A DNA stretch of 64,000 bases from Clusia tigrina. Taxonomy: Eukaryota; Arthropoda; Insecta; Diptera; Clusiidae. The notes under the pieces were generated by a model. The model worked only from the letters and a program-made list of their open reading frames with translations, did not search any database and had not been told where the DNA came from. A program made the translations under genes and the position numbers. Location: NCBI GenBank assembly GCA_920105625.2, contig OV050030.1, positions 240,839,889 through 240,903,888 of the forward strand, in the 5' to 3' direction. Of the stretch, positions 1 through 13,683 are shown piece by piece; position 1 is the first letter of the stretch; the number at the start of each line of letters is the position of its first letter.

Positions 1-196
1 AGTACTCGAGCCTCTTGTCAATTATAGTTATCGCTCAAAGCTATGCTACCCTTGAGTCCCAAATCAAACACTGATAAAACTTCTAATGGCCCTAACTTCT
101 ATACGGTACGTCCTTCACCTATCAAAGTTTGCAACATACAAATGCTTGTAACTTTTTACTGGAGCGTCATAAAACCTTGAAATTTTGTAACAATAA
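1..196. repeat. Reference monomer, defining phase 1-196
   Basis: This first complete monomer is used here to number positions. Landmarks in the consensus are: overlapping AGTACT and CTCGAG palindromes at phase 1-10; a direct repeat AGCTAT at 26-31 and 39-44; CTTGAG at 51-56, which holds a TGA in one frame; GATAAAACTTC at 73-83; ATGGCCCTAACTTC at 86-99; GGTACGTCC at 105-113; TTGCAAC at 129-135; TTGTAAC at 146-152 and again at 185-191; and AATAAA spanning 192 to phase 1 of the next unit. Length mod 3 is 1, so the reading frame rotates from monomer to monomer. This particular copy is the subtype with ATTATAG near phase 21, CTTCTAATGG and GTCCTTCACC. Confidence 0.95.
149..196. repeat. Internal sub-repeat within the monomer (56-bp offset)
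   Basis: Consensus phases 93-144 and 149-200 (running 4 bp into the next monomer) align without gaps at an offset of 56 bp. I count about 32 of 52 identical positions. Shared cores are TAACTT, the CGTC block, a TNNAAANTTT block and a GNAACA block. Allowing one compensating indel near phase 101-104 improves the match. A weaker third relative may lie at phase 56-68 (GTCC followed by ATCAAA). This suggests that the 196-bp unit grew from a shorter ancestral repeat of about 50-60 bp. The annotated position is the second segment in the first monomer; the same pair occurs in every monomer. Confidence 0.6.
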
Positions 197-688
197 AGTA
201 CTCGAGCCTCTGGTCAATTTAAGCTATCGCTCAAAGCTATGCTACCCATGAGTCCCAAATCAAACACTGATAAACTTCAAATGGCCCTAACTTTTATATG
301 GTACGTCCTACACCTATGAAAGTTTGCAACATTCAAATGATTGTAACTTTTTACTGGAGCGTCATAAAACCTTGAAATTTTGTAACAATAAAGTACTCGA
401 GCCTTTTGTCAATTTAAGCTATCGCTCAAATCTATGCTACCCTTGTGTCCCAAATCAAACAGTGATAAAACTTCAAATGGCCCTAACTTCTATACGGAAC
501 GTCCTACACCTATCAAAGTTTGCAACATAGAAAAGCTTGTAACTTTTTACTGGAGCGTCATAAAACCTTGAAATTTTGTAACAATAAAGTACTCGAGCGT
601 CTTGTTAATTTAAGCTATCGCTCAATGTTATGCTACCCTTGAGTCCCAAATCAACCACTGATAAAACTTCAAATGGCCCTAACTTCTG

Positions 689-1113
689 TACGGTACGTCC
701 TACACCTATCAAAGTTTGCAACATACAAATGCTTGTAAATTTTTACTGGAGCGTCATAAAACCTTGAAATTTTGTAACAATAAAGTAGTCGAGCCTCTGG
801 TCAATTTAAGCTATCGCTCAAAGCTATGCTACCCTTGAGTCCCAAATCAAACACGGATAAAACTTCAAATGGCCCTAACTTCTATACGGTACGTCCTACA
901 CCTATCAAAGTTTGCAACATACAAATGCTTGTAAATTTTTACTGGAGCGTCATAAAACCTTGAAATTTTGTAACAATAAAGTAGTCGAGCCTCTGGTCAA
1001 TTTAAGCTATCGCTCAAAGCTATGCTACCCTTGAGTCCCAAATCAAACACGGATAAAACTTCAAATGGCCCTAACTTCTATACGGTACGTCCTACACCTA
1101 TCAAAGTTTGCAA
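689..1113. repeat. Perfect single-monomer tandem duplication
   Basis: Bases 689-917 match 885-1113 at exactly 196 bp offset with no difference seen. The copies are bounded by G versus A at 688/884 and C versus A at 918/1114. Both carry the diagnostic AGTAGTCGAG, CTCTGGTC and CACGGATAAA variants. The related string at 3333-3920 has this subtype only once, so the extra unit is a local gain. Neighbouring monomers usually differ at many positions, so two identical neighbours point to a very recent one-unit duplication. Confidence 0.85.
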
Positions 1114-2376
1114 AATACAAATGCTTGTAACTTTTTACTGAAGCGTCATAAACCCTTGAAATTTTGTAACAATAAAGTACCCGAGCCTCTTGTCAATGTA
1201 AGCTATCGCTCAAAGCTGTGCTACCCTTGAGTCCCAAATCAAACACTGATAAAACTTCAAATGGCCCTAACTTCTATACGGTACGTCCTACACCTATCAA
1301 TGTTTGCAACATACAAATGCTTGTAACTTTTTACTGGAGCGTCATAAAACCTTGACATTTTGTAACAATAAAGTACTCGAGCCTCTTGTCAATTTAAGCT
1401 ATCGCTCAAAGCTATGCTACCCTTGATTCCTAAATCAAACACTGATAAAACTTCAAATGGCCCTAACTTCTATACGGTACGTCCTACACCTATCAAAGTT
1501 TGCAACATACAAATGCTTGTAAATTTTTACTGGAGCGTCATAAAACCTTGAAATTTGTAACAATAAAGTCCTCGAGCCTCTTGTCAATTTAAGTTATCGC
1601 TCAAAGCTATGCTACCCTTGAGTTCCAAATCAAACACTGATAAAACTTCAAATGGCCCTAACTTCTATACGGTACGTCCTACACCTATCAAAGTTTGCAA
1701 CATACAAATGCTTGTAACTTTTTACTGGAGCGTCATAAAACCTTGAAATTTTGTAACAATAAAGTACTCGAGCCTCTTGTCAATATAAGCTATCGCTCAA
1801 AGCTATGCTACCCTTGAGTTTCAAATCAAACACTAATAAAATTCAAATGGCCCTAACTTCTATACGGTACGTCCTACACCTATCAAAGTTTGCAACATAC
1901 AAATGCTTGTAACTTTTTACTGGAGCGTCATAAAACCTTGAAATTTTGTAACAATAAAGTACTCGAGCCTCTTGTCAATTATAGTTATCGCTCAAAGCTA
2001 TGCTACCCTTGAGTCCCAAATCAAACACTGATAAAACTTCTAATGGCCCTAACTTCTATACGGTACGTCCTTCACCTATCAAAGTTTGCAACATACAAAT
2101 GCTTGTAACTTTTTACTGGAGCGTCATAAAACCTTGAAATTTTGTAACAATAAAGTACTCGAGCCTCTGGTCAATTTAAGCTATCGCTCAAAGCTATGCT
2201 ACCCTTCAGTCCCAAATCAAACACGGATAAAACTTCAAATGGCCCTAACTTCTATACGGTACGTCCTACACCTATCAAAGTTTGCAACATACAAATGCTT
2301 GTAACTTTTTACTGGAGCATCATAAAACCTTGAAATTGGTAACAATAAAGTACTCGAGCCTCTGATCAATTTAAGT

Positions 2377-5300
2377 TATCGCTCAAAGCTATGCTACCCT
2401 TCAGTCCCAAATCAAACACGGAAAAAACTTCAAATGGCCCTAACTTCTATACGGTACGTCCTACACCTATCAAAGTTTGCAACATACAAATCAAAGTTTG
2501 TAACTTTTTACTGAAGCTTCATAAACCCTTGAAATTTTGTAACAATAAAGTTCTCGAGCCTCTTGTCAATGTAAGCTATCGCTCAAAGCTGTGCTACCCT
2601 TGAGTCCCAAATCAAACACTGATAAAACTTCAAATGGCCCTAACTTCAATACGGTACGTCCTACACCTATCAAAGTTTGCAACATACAAATGCTTGTAAC
2701 TTTTTACTGGAGCGTCATAAAACCCTGACATTTTGTAACAATAAAGTACTCGAGCCTCTTGTCAATTTAAGCTATCGCTCAAAGCTATGCTACCCTTGAG
2801 TCCCAAATCAAACACTGATAAAACTACAAATGGCCCTAACTTCTATTCGGTACGTCCTACACCTATCAAAGTTTGGAACATAGAAATGCTTGTAACTTTT
2901 TACTGGAGCGTCTTAAAACCTTGAAATTTTGTAACAATAAAGTACTCGAGCCTCTTGTCAATTTAAGCTATCGCTCAAAGCTATGCTACCCTTGAGTCCC
3001 AAATCAAACACTGATAAACTTCAAATGGCCCTAACTTTTATATGGTACGTCCTACACCTATGAAAGTTTGCAACATTCAAATGATTGTAACTTTTTACTG
3101 GAGCGTCATAAAACCTTGAAATTTTGTAACAATAAAGTACTCGAGCCTTTTGTCAATTTAAGCTATCGCTCAAATCTATGCTACCCTTGTGTCCCAAATC
3201 AAACAGTGATAAAACTTCAAATGGCCCTAACTTCTATACGGAACGTCCTACACCTATCAAAGTTTGCAACATAGAAAAGCTTGTAACTTTTTACTGGAGC
3301 GTCATAAAACCTTGAAATTTTGTAACAATAAAGTACTCGAGCGTCTTGTTAATTTAAGCTATCGCTCAATGTTATGCTACCCTTGAGTCCCAAATCAACC
3401 ACTGATAAAACTTCAAATGGCCCTAACTTCTGTACGGTACGTCCTACACCTATCAAAGTTTGCAACATACAAATGCTTGTAAATTTTTACTGGAGCGTCA
3501 TAAAACCTTGAAATTTTGTAACAATAAAGTAGTCGAGCCTCTGGTCAATTTAAGCTATCGCTCAAAGCTATGCTACCCTTGAGTCCCAAATCAAACACGG
3601 ATAAAACTTCAAATGGCCCTAACTTCTATACGGTACGTCCTACACCTATCAAAGTTGGCAAAATACAAATGCTTGTAACTTTTTACTGAAGCGTCATAAA
3701 CCCTTGAAATTTTGTAACAATAAAGTACCCGAGCCTCTTGTCAATGTAAGCTATCGCTCAAAGCTGTGCTACCCTTGAGTCCCAAATCATACACTGATAA
3801 AACTTCAAATGGCCCTAACTTCTATACGGTACGTCCTACACCTATCAATGTTTGCAACATACAAATGCTTGTAACTTTTTACTGGAGCGTCATAAAACCT
3901 TGACATTTTGTAACAATAAAGTACTCGAGCCTCTTGTCAATTTAAGCTATCGCTCAAAGCTATGCTACCCTTCAGTCCCAAATCAAACACGGAAAAAACT
4001 TCAAATGGCCCTAACTTCTATACGGTACGTCCTACACCTATCAAAGTTTGCAACATACAAATCAAAGTTTGTAACTTTTTACTGAAGCTTCATAAACCCT
4101 TGAAATTTTGTAACAATAAAGTTCTCGAGCCTCTTGTCAATGTAAGCTATCGCTCAAAGCTATGCTACCCTTGAGTTCCAAATCAAACACTGATAAAACT
4201 TCAAATGGCCCTAACTTCTATACGGTACGTCCTACACCTATCAAAGTTTGCAACATACAAATGCTTGTAACTTTTTACTGGAGCGTCATAAAACCCTGAC
4301 ATTTTGTAACAATAAAGTACTCGAGCCTCTTGTCAATTTAAGCTATCGCTCAAAGCTATGCTACCCTTGAGTCCCAAATCAAACACTGATAAAACTACAA
4401 ATGGCCCTAACTTCTATTCGGTACGTCCTACACCTATCAAAGTTTGGAACATAGAAATGCTTGTAACTTTTTACTGGAGCGTCTTAAAACCTTGAAATTT
4501 TGTAACAATAAAGTACTCGAGCCTCTTGTCAATTTAAGCTATCGCTCAAAGCTATGCTACCCTTGAGTCCCAAATCAAACACTGATAAACTTCAAATGGC
4601 CCTAACTTTTATATGGTACGTCCTACACCTATGAAAGTTTGCAACATTCAAATGATTGTAACTTTTTACTGGAGCGTCATAAAACCTTGAAATTTTGTAA
4701 CAATAAAGTACTCGAGCCTTTTGTCAATTTAAGCTATCGCTCAAATCTATGCTACCCTTGTGTCCCAAATCAAACAGTGATAAAACTTCAAATGGCCCTA
4801 ACTTCTATACGGAACGTCCTACACCTAACAAAGTTTGCAACATAGAAAAGCTTGTAACTTTTTACTGGAGCGTCATAAAACCTTGAAATTTTGTAACAAT
4901 AAAGTACTCGAGCGTCTTGTTAATTTAAGCTATCGCTCAATGTTATGCTACCCTTGAGTCCCAAATCAACCACTGATAAAACTTCAAATGGCCCTAACTT
5001 CTGTACGGTACGTCCTACACCTATCAAAGTTTGCAACATACAAATGCTTGTAAATTTTTACTGGAGCGTCATAAAACCTTGAAATTTTGTAACAATAAAG
5101 TAGTCGAGCCTCTGGTCAATTTAAGCTATCGCTCAAAGCTATGCTACCCTTGAGTCCCAAATCAAACACGGATAAAACTTCAAATGGCCCTAACTTCTAT
5201 ACGGTACGTCCTACACCTATCAAAGTTGGCAAAATACAAATGCTTGTAACTTTTTACTGAAGCGTCATAAACCCTTGAAATTTTGTAACAATAAAGTACC

Positions 5301-5518
5301 CGAGCCTCTTGTCAATGTAAGCTATCGCTCAAAGCTGTGCTACCCTTGAGTCCCAAATCAAACACTGATAAAACTTCAAATGGCCCTAACTTCTATACGG
5401 TACGTCCTACACCTATCAATGTTTGCAACATACAAATGCTTGTAACTTTTTACTGGAGCGTCATAAAACCTTGACATTTTGTAACAATAAAGTACTCGAG
5501 CCTCTTGTCAATTTAAGC
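2377..5518. repeat. 8-monomer HOR, period 1571 bp, two copies
   Basis: Diagnostic variants at 2391, 3068 and about 3656 recur 1571 bp later, at 3962, 4639 and 5227. The units are approximately 2377-3947 and 3948-5518. The junction between 3948 and 3972 lies inside one hybrid monomer whose left part resembles the monomer that follows the TATCAATG subtype and whose right part has CTTCAG and CACGGAAAAAAC. Few differences separate the copies, for example CATACACTG at about 3788 versus CAAACACTG at about 5359, and a CTATG/GAGTTCC variant at about 4160 in the second copy. Confidence 0.85.
2469..2500. repeat. Templated micro-duplication in one monomer subtype
   Basis: In this monomer ATCAAAGTTTG occurs at 2469-2479 and again at 2490-2500, where other monomers have ATGCTTG, lengthening the unit by 4 bp. 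The second copy recurs at about 4061, 7969, 11877, 16568 and 20475, always with CACGGAAAAAAC upstream and ACTGAAGCTTCATAAACCC downstream. Otherwise similar monomers after 21 kb (for example near 24120, 26650 and 29000) have the ordinary ATGCTTG. A single templated event, such as a short template switch, followed by spread through HOR duplication explains the pattern. Confidence 0.85.
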
Positions 5519-8500
5519 TATCGCTCAAAGCTATGCTACCCTTGAGTCCTAAATCAAACACTGATAAAACTTCAAATGGCCCTAACTTCTATACGGTACG
5601 TCCTACACCTATCAAAGTTTGCAACATACAAATGCTTGTAAATTTTTACTGGAGCGTCATAAAACCTTGAAATTTGTAACAATAAAGTCCTCGAGCCTCT
5701 TGTCAATTTAAGTTATCGCTCAAAGCTATGCTACCCTTGAGTTCCAAATCAAACACTGATAAAACTTCAAATGGCCCTAACTTCTATACGGTACGTCCTA
5801 CACCTATCAAAGTTTGCAACATACAAATGCTTGTAACTTTTTACTGGAGCGTCATAAAACCTTGAAATTATGTAACAATAAAGTACTCGAGCCTCTTGTC
5901 AATTTAAGTTATCGCTCAAAGCTATGCCTTGAGTCCCAAATCAAACACTGATAAAACTTCTAATGGCCCTAATTTCTATACGGTACGTCCTACACCTATC
6001 AAAGTTTGTAACATACAAATGCTTGTAACTTTTTACTGGAGCGTCATAAAACCTTGAAATTTATAACAATAAAGTACTCGAGCCTCTTGTCAATTTAAGC
6101 TATCGCTCAAAGCTATGCTACCCTTGAGTCCCAAATCAAACACTGATAAAATTCAAATGGCCATAACTTCTATACGGTACGTCCTACACCTATCAAAGTT
6201 TGCAACATACAAATGCTTGTAACTTTTTACTGGAGCGTCATAAAACCTTGAAATTTTGTAACAATAAAGTAGTCGAGCCTCTGGTCAATTTAAGCTATCG
6301 CTCAAAGCTATGCTACCCTTGAGTCCCAAATCAAACACGGATAAAACTTCAAATGGCCCTAACTTCTATACGGTACGTCCTACACCTATCAAAGTTTGCA
6401 ACATACAAATGCTTGTAACTTTTTACTGAAGCGTCATAAACCCTTGAAATTTTGTAACAATAAAGTACCCGAGCCTCTTGTCAATGTAAGCTATCGCTCA
6501 AAGCTGTGCTACCCTTGAGTCCCAAATCAAACACTGATAAAACTTCAAATGGCCCTAACTTCTATACGGTACGTCCTACACCTATCAATGTTTGCAACAT
6601 ACAAATGCTTGTAACTTTTTACTGGAGCGTCATAAAACCTTGAAATTTTGTAACAATAAAGTACTCGAGCCTCTTGTCAATATAAGCTATCGCTCAAAGC
6701 TATGCTACCCTTGAGTCCCAAATCAAACACTGATAAAATTCAAATGGCCCTAACTTCTATACGGTACGTCCTACACCTATCAAAGTTTGCAACATACAAA
6801 TGCTTGTAACTTTTTACTGGAGCGTCATAAAACCTTGAAATTTGTAACAATAAAGTACTCGAGCCTCTTGTCAATTTAAGTTATCGCTCAAAGCTATGCT
6901 ATCCCTGACTTCCAAATCAAACACTGATAAAACTTCAAATGGCCCTAACTTCTATACGGTACGTCCTACACCTATCAAAGGTTGCAACATACAAATGCTT
7001 GTAACTTTTTACTGGAGCGTCATAAAACCTTGAAATTATGTAACAATAAAGTACTCGAGCCTCTTGTCAATTTAAGTTATCGCTCAAAGCTATGCCTTGA
7101 GTCCCAAATCAAACACTGATAAAACTTCTAATGGCCCTAATTTATATACGGTACGTCCTACACCTATCAAAGTTTGTAACATACAAATGCTTGTAAGTTT
7201 TTACTGGAGCGTCATAAAACCTTGAAATTTATAACAATAAAGTTCTCGAGCCTCTTGTCAATTTAAGCTATCGCTCAAAGCTATGCTACCCATGAGTTCC
7301 AAATCAAACAGTGATAAAACTTCGAATGGCCCTAACTTCTATACGGTACGTCCTACACCTATCAAAGTTTGCAACATACAAATACTTGTAACTTTTTACT
7401 GGAGCGTCATAAAACCTTGAAATTTTGTAACAATAAAGTACTCGAGCCTCTTGTCAATTATAGTTATCGCTCAAAGCTATGCTACCCTTGAGTCCCAAAT
7501 CAAACACTGATAAAACTTCTAATGGCCCTAACTTCTATACGGTACGTCCTTCACCTATCAAAGTTTGCAACATACAAATGCTTGTAACTTTTTACTGGAG
7601 CGTCATAAAACCTTGAAATTTTGTAACAATAAAGTACTCGAGCCTCTGGTCAATTTAAGCTATCGCTCAAAGCTATGCTACCCTTCAGTCCCAAATCAAA
7701 CACGGATAAAACTTCAAATGGCCCTAACTTCTATACGGTACGTCCTACACCTATCAAAGTTTGCAACATACAAATGCTTGTAACTTTTTACTGGAGCATC
7801 ATAAAACCTTGAAATTGGTAACAATAAAGTACTCGAGCCTCTGATCAATTTAAGTTATCGCTCAAAGCTATGCTACCCTTCAGTCCCAAATCAAACACGG
7901 AAAAAACTTCAAATGGCCCTAACTTCTATACGGTACGTCCTACACCTATCAAAGTTTGCAACATACAAATCAAAGTTTGTAACTTTTTACTGAAGCTTCA
8001 TAAACCCTTGAAATTTTGTAACAATAAAGTTCTCGAGCCTCTTGTCAATGTAAGCTATCGCTCAAAGCTGTGCTACCCTTGAGTCCCAAATCAAACACTG
8101 ATAAAACTTCAAATGGCCCTAACTTCAATACGGTACGTCCTACACCTATCAAAGTTTGCAACATACAAATGCTTGTAACTTTTTACTGGAGCGTCATAAA
8201 ACCCTGACATTTTGTAACAATAAAGTACTCGAGCCTCTTGTCAATTTAAGCTATCGCTCAAAGCTATGCTACCCTTGAGTCCCAAATCAAACACTGATAA
8301 AACTACAAATGGCCCTAACTTCTATTCGGTACGTCCTACACCTATCAAAGTTTGGAACATAGAAATGCTTGTAACTTTTTACTGGAGCGTCTTAAAACCT
8401 TGAAATTTTGTAACAATAAAGTACTCGAGCCTCTTGTCAATTTAAGCTATCGCTCAAAGCTATGCTACCCTTGAGTCCCAAATCAAACACTGATAAACTT

Positions 8501-11500
8501 CAAATGGCCCTAACTTTTATATGGTACGTCCTACACCTATGAAAGTTTGCAACATTCAAATGATTGTAACTTTTTACTGGAGCGTCATAAAACCTTGAAA
8601 TTTTGTAACAATAAAGTACTCGAGCCTTTTGTCAATTTAAGCTATCGCTCAAATCTATGCTACCCTTGTGTCCCAAATCAAACAGTGATAAAACTTCAAA
8701 TGGCCCTAACTTCTATACGGAACGTCCTACACCTATCAAAGTTTGCAACATAGAAAAGCTTGTAACTTTTTACTGGAGCGTCATAAAACCTTGAAATTTT
8801 GTAACAATAAAGTACTCGAGCGTCTTGTTAATTTAAGCTATCGCTCAATGTTATGCTACCCTTGAGTCCCAAATCAACCACTGATAAAACTTCAAATGGC
8901 CCTAACTTCTGTACGGTACGTCCTACACCTATCAAAGTTTGCAACATACAAATGCTTGTAAATTTTTACTGGAGCGTCATAAAACCTTGAAATTTTGTAA
9001 CAATAAAGTAGTCGAGCCTCTGGTCAATTTAAGCTATCGCTCAAAGCTATGCTACCCTTGAGTCCCAAATCAAACACGGATAAAACTTCAAATGGCCCTA
9101 ACTTCTATACGGTACGTCCTACACCTATCAAAGTTGGCAAAATACAAATGCTTGTAACTTTTTACTGAAGCGTCATAAACCCTTGAAATTTTGTAACAAT
9201 AAAGTACCCGAGCCTCTTGTCAATGTAAGCTATCGCTCAAAGCTGTGCTACCCTTGAGTCCCAAATCAAACACTGATAAAACTTCAAATGGCCCTAACTT
9301 CTATACGGTACGTCCTACACCTATCAATGTTTGCAACATACAAATGCTTGTAACTTTTTACTGGAGCGTCATAAAACCTTGACATTTTGTAACAATAAAG
9401 TACTCGAGCCTCTTGTCAATTTAAGCTATCGCTCAAAGCTATGCTACCCTTGAGTCCTAAATCAAACACTGATAAAACTTCAAATGGCCCTAACTTCTAT
9501 ACGGTACGTCCTACACCTATCAAAGTTTGCAACATACAAATGCTTGTAAATTTTTACTGGAGCGTCATAAAACCTTGAAATTTGTAACAATAAAGTCCTC
9601 GAGCCTCTTGTCAATTTAAGTTATCGCTCAAAGCTATGCTACCCTTGAGTTCCAAATCAAACACTGATAAAACTTCAAATGGCCCTAACTTCTATACGGT
9701 ACGTCCTACACCTATCAAAGTTTGCAACATACAAATGCTTGTAACTTTTTACTGGAGCGTCATAAAACCTTGAAATTATGTAACAATAAAGTACTCGAGC
9801 CTCTTGTCAATTTAAGTTATCGCTCAAAGCTATGCCTTGAGTCCCAAATCAAACACTGATAAAACTTCTAATGGCCCTAATTTCTATACGGTACGTCCTA
9901 CACCTATCAAAGTTTGTAACATACAAATGCTTGTAACTTTTTACTGGAGCGTCATAAAACCTTGAAATTTATAACAATAAAGTACTCGAGCCTCTTGTCA
10001 ATTTAAGCTATCGCTCAAAGCTATGCTACCCTTGAGTCCCAAATCAAACACTGATAAAATTCAAATGGCCATAACTTCTATACGGTACGTCCTACACCTA
10101 TCAAAGTTTGCAACATACAAATGCTTGTAACTTTTTACTGGAGCGTCATAAAACCTTGAAATTTTGTAACAATAAAGTAGTCGAGCCTCTGGTCAATTTA
10201 AGCTATCGCTCAAAGCTATGCTACCCTTGAGTCCCAAATCAAACACGGATAAAACTTCAAATGGCCCTAACTTCTATACGGTACGTCCTACACCTATCAA
10301 AGTTTGCAACATACAAATGCTTGTAACTTTTTACTGAAGCGTCATAAACCCTTGAAATTTTGTAACAATAAAGTACCCGAGCCTCTTGTCAATGTAAGCT
10401 ATCGCTCAAAGCTGTGCTACCCTTGAGTCCCAAATCAAACACTGATAAAACTTCAAATGGCCCTAACTTCTATACGGTACGTCCTACACCTATCAATGTT
10501 TGCAACATACAAATGCTTGTAACTTTTTACTGGAGCGTCATAAAACCTTGAAATTTTGTAACAATAAAGTACTCGAGCCTCTTGTCAATATAAGCTATCG
10601 CTCAAAGCTATGCTACCCTTGAGTCCCAAATCAAACACTGATAAAATTCAAATGGCCCTAACTTCTATACGGTACGTCCTACACCTATCAAAGTTTGCAA
10701 CATACAAATGCTTGTAACTTTTTACTGGAGCGTCATAAAACCTTGAAATTTGTAACAATAAAGTACTCGAGCCTCTTGTCAATTTAAGTTATCGCTCAAA
10801 GCTATGCTATCCCTGACTTCCAAATCAAACACTGATAAAACTTCAAATGGCCCTAACTTCTATACGGTACGTCCTACACCTATCAAAGGTTGCAACATAC
10901 AAATGCTTGTAACTTTTTACTGGAGCGTCATAAAACCTTGAAATTATGTAACAATAAAGTACTCGAGCCTCTTGTCAATTTAAGTTATCGCTCAAAGCTA
11001 TGCCTTGAGTCCCAAATCAAACACTGATAAAACTTCTAATGGCCCTAATTTATATACGGTACGTCCTACACCTATCAAAGTTTGTAACATACAAATGCTT
11101 GTAAGTTTTTACTGGAGCGTCATAAAACCTTGAAATTTATAACAATAAAGTTCTCGAGCCTCTTGTCAATTTAAGCTATCGCTCAAAGCTATGCTACCCA
11201 TGAGTTCCAAATCAAACAGTGATAAAACTTCGAATGGCCCTAACTTCTATACGGTACGTCCTACACCTATCAAAGTTTGCAACATACAAATGCTTGTAAC
11301 TTTTTACTGGAGCGTCATAAAACCTTGAAATTTTGTAACAATAAAGTACTCGAGCCTCTTGTCAATTATAGTTATCGCTCAAAGCTATGCTACCCTTGAG
11401 TCCCAAATCAAACACTGATAAAACTTCTAATGGCCCTAACTTCTATACGGTACGTCCTTCACCTATCAAAGTTTGCAACATACAAATGCTTGTAACTTTT

Positions 11501-13683
11501 TACTGGAGCGTCATAAAACCTTGAAATTTTGTAACAATAAAGTACTCGAGCCTCTGGTCAATTTAAGCTATCGCTCAAAGCTATGCTACCCTTCAGTCCC
11601 AAATCAAACACGGATAAAACTTCAAATGGCCCTAACTTCTATACGGTACGTCCTACACCTATCAAAGTTTGCAACATACAAATGCTTGTAACTTTTTACT
11701 GGAGCATCATAAAACCTTGAAATTGGTAACAATAAAGTACTCGAGCCTCTGATCAATTTAAGTTATCGCTCAAAGCTATGCTACCCTTCAGTCCCAAATC
11801 AAACACGGAAAAAACTTCAAATGGCCCTAACTTCTATACGGTACGTCCTACACCTATCAAAGTTTGCAACATACAAATCAAAGTTTGTAACTTTTTACTG
11901 AAGCTTCATAAACCCTTGAAATTTTGTAACAATAAAGTTCTCGAGCCTCTTGTCAATGTAAGCTATCGCTCAAAGCTGTGCTACCCTTGAGTCCCAAATC
12001 AAACACTGATAAAACTTCAAATGGCCCTAACTTCAATACGGTACGTCCTACACCTATCAAAGTTTGCAACATACAAATGCTTGTAACTTTTTACTGGAGC
12101 GTCATAAAACCCTGACATTTTGTAACAATAAAGTACTCGAGCCTCTTGTCAATTTAAGCTATCGCTCAAAGCTATGCTACCCTTGAGTCCCAAATCAAAC
12201 ACTGATAAAACTACAAATGGCCCTAACTTCTATTCGGTACGTCCTACACCTATCAAAGTTTGGAACATAGAAATGCTTGTAACTTTTTACTGGAGCGTCT
12301 TAAAACCTTGAAATTTTGTAACAATAAAGTACTCGAGCCTCTTGTCAATTTAAGCTATCGCTCAAAGCTATGCTACCCTTGAGTCCCAAATCAAACACTG
12401 ATAAACTTCAAATGGCCCTAACTTTTATACGGTACGTCCTACACCTATGAAAGTTTGCAACATTCAAATGATTGTAACTTTTTACTGGAGCGTCATAAAA
12501 CCTTGAAATTTTGTAACAATAAAGTACTCGAGCCTTTTGTCAATTTAAGCTATCGCTCAAATCTATGCTACCCTTGTGTCCCAAATCAAACAGTGATAAA
12601 ACTTCAAATGGCCCTAACTTCTATACGGAACGTCCTACACCTATCAAAGTTTGCAACATAGAAAAGCTTGTAACTTTTTACTGGAGCGTCATAAAACCTT
12701 GAAATTTTGTAACAATAAAGTACTCGAGCGTCTTGTTAATTTAAGCTATCGCTCAATGCTATGCTACCCTTGAGTCCCAAATCAACCACTGATAAAACTT
12801 CAAATGGCCCTAACTTCTGTACGGTACGTCCTACACCTATCAAAGTTTGCAACATACAAATGCTTGTAACTTTTTACTGGAGCGTCATAAAACCTTGAAA
12901 TTTTGTAACAATAAAGTAGTCGAGCCTCTGGTCAATTTAAGCTATCGCTCACAGCTATGCTACCCTTGAGTCCCAAATCAAACACGGATAAAACTTCAAA
13001 TGGCCCTAACTTCTATACGGTACGTCCTACACCTATCAAAGTTTGCAAAATACAAATGCTTGTAACTTTTTACTGAAGCGTCATAAACCCTTGAAATTTT
13101 GTAACAATAAAGTACCCGAGCCTCTTGTCAATGTAAGCTATCGCTCAAAGCTGTGCTACCCTTGAGTCCCAAATCAAACACTGATAAAACTTCAAATGGC
13201 CCTAACTTCTATACGGTACGTCCTACACCTATCAATGTTTGCAACATACAAATGCTTGTAACTTTTTACTGGAGCGTCATAAAACCTTGAAATTTTGTAA
13301 CAATAAAGTACTCGAGCCTCTTGTCAATTTAAGCTATCGCTCAAAGCTATGCTACCCTTGAGTCCTAAATCAAACACTGATAAAACTTCAAATGGCCCTA
13401 ACTTCTATACGGTACGTCCTACACCTATCAAAGTTTGCAACATACAAATGCTTGTAAATTTTTACTGGAGCGTCATAAAACCTTGAAATTTGTAACAATA
13501 AAGTCCTCGAGCCTCTTGTCAATTTAAGTTATCGCTCAAAGCTATACTACCCTTGAGTTCCAAATCAAACACTGATAAAACTTCAAATGGCCCTAACTTC
13601 TATACGGTACGTCCTACACCTATCAAAGTTTGCAACATACAAATGCTTGTAACTTTTTACTGGAGCGTCATAAAACCTTGAAA
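3948..13683. repeat. 20-monomer HOR, period 3908 bp, about 2.5 copies
   Basis: Matching variants at 3962, 7870 and 11778, at 4639, 8547 and 12455, and at 7565 and 11473 are all exactly 3908 bp apart. Later checkpoints, GAGTCCTAAATC at 9451 and 13359 and AAAGTCCTC at 9592 and 13500, keep the same offset. Correspondence is lost between about 13619 and 13684, where the third copy is joined to a different subtype (CTCTGG with CTTCAG). The 8-monomer duplication at 2377-5518 overlaps the start, so the two structures are nested. Confidence 0.88.

Noticed and set aside
86..99. Telomere-like CCCTAA in each monomer
   Set aside because: A single hexamer per 196 bp, never in tandem, and often mutated to CCTTAA or CCATAA. 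Not a telomeric repeat.
121..131. ATCAAAGTTTG near-palindrome as a regulatory site
   Set aside because: The symmetric arms CAAA and TTTG are short and AT-rich and are expected by chance; no second element supports an operator or hairpin terminator.
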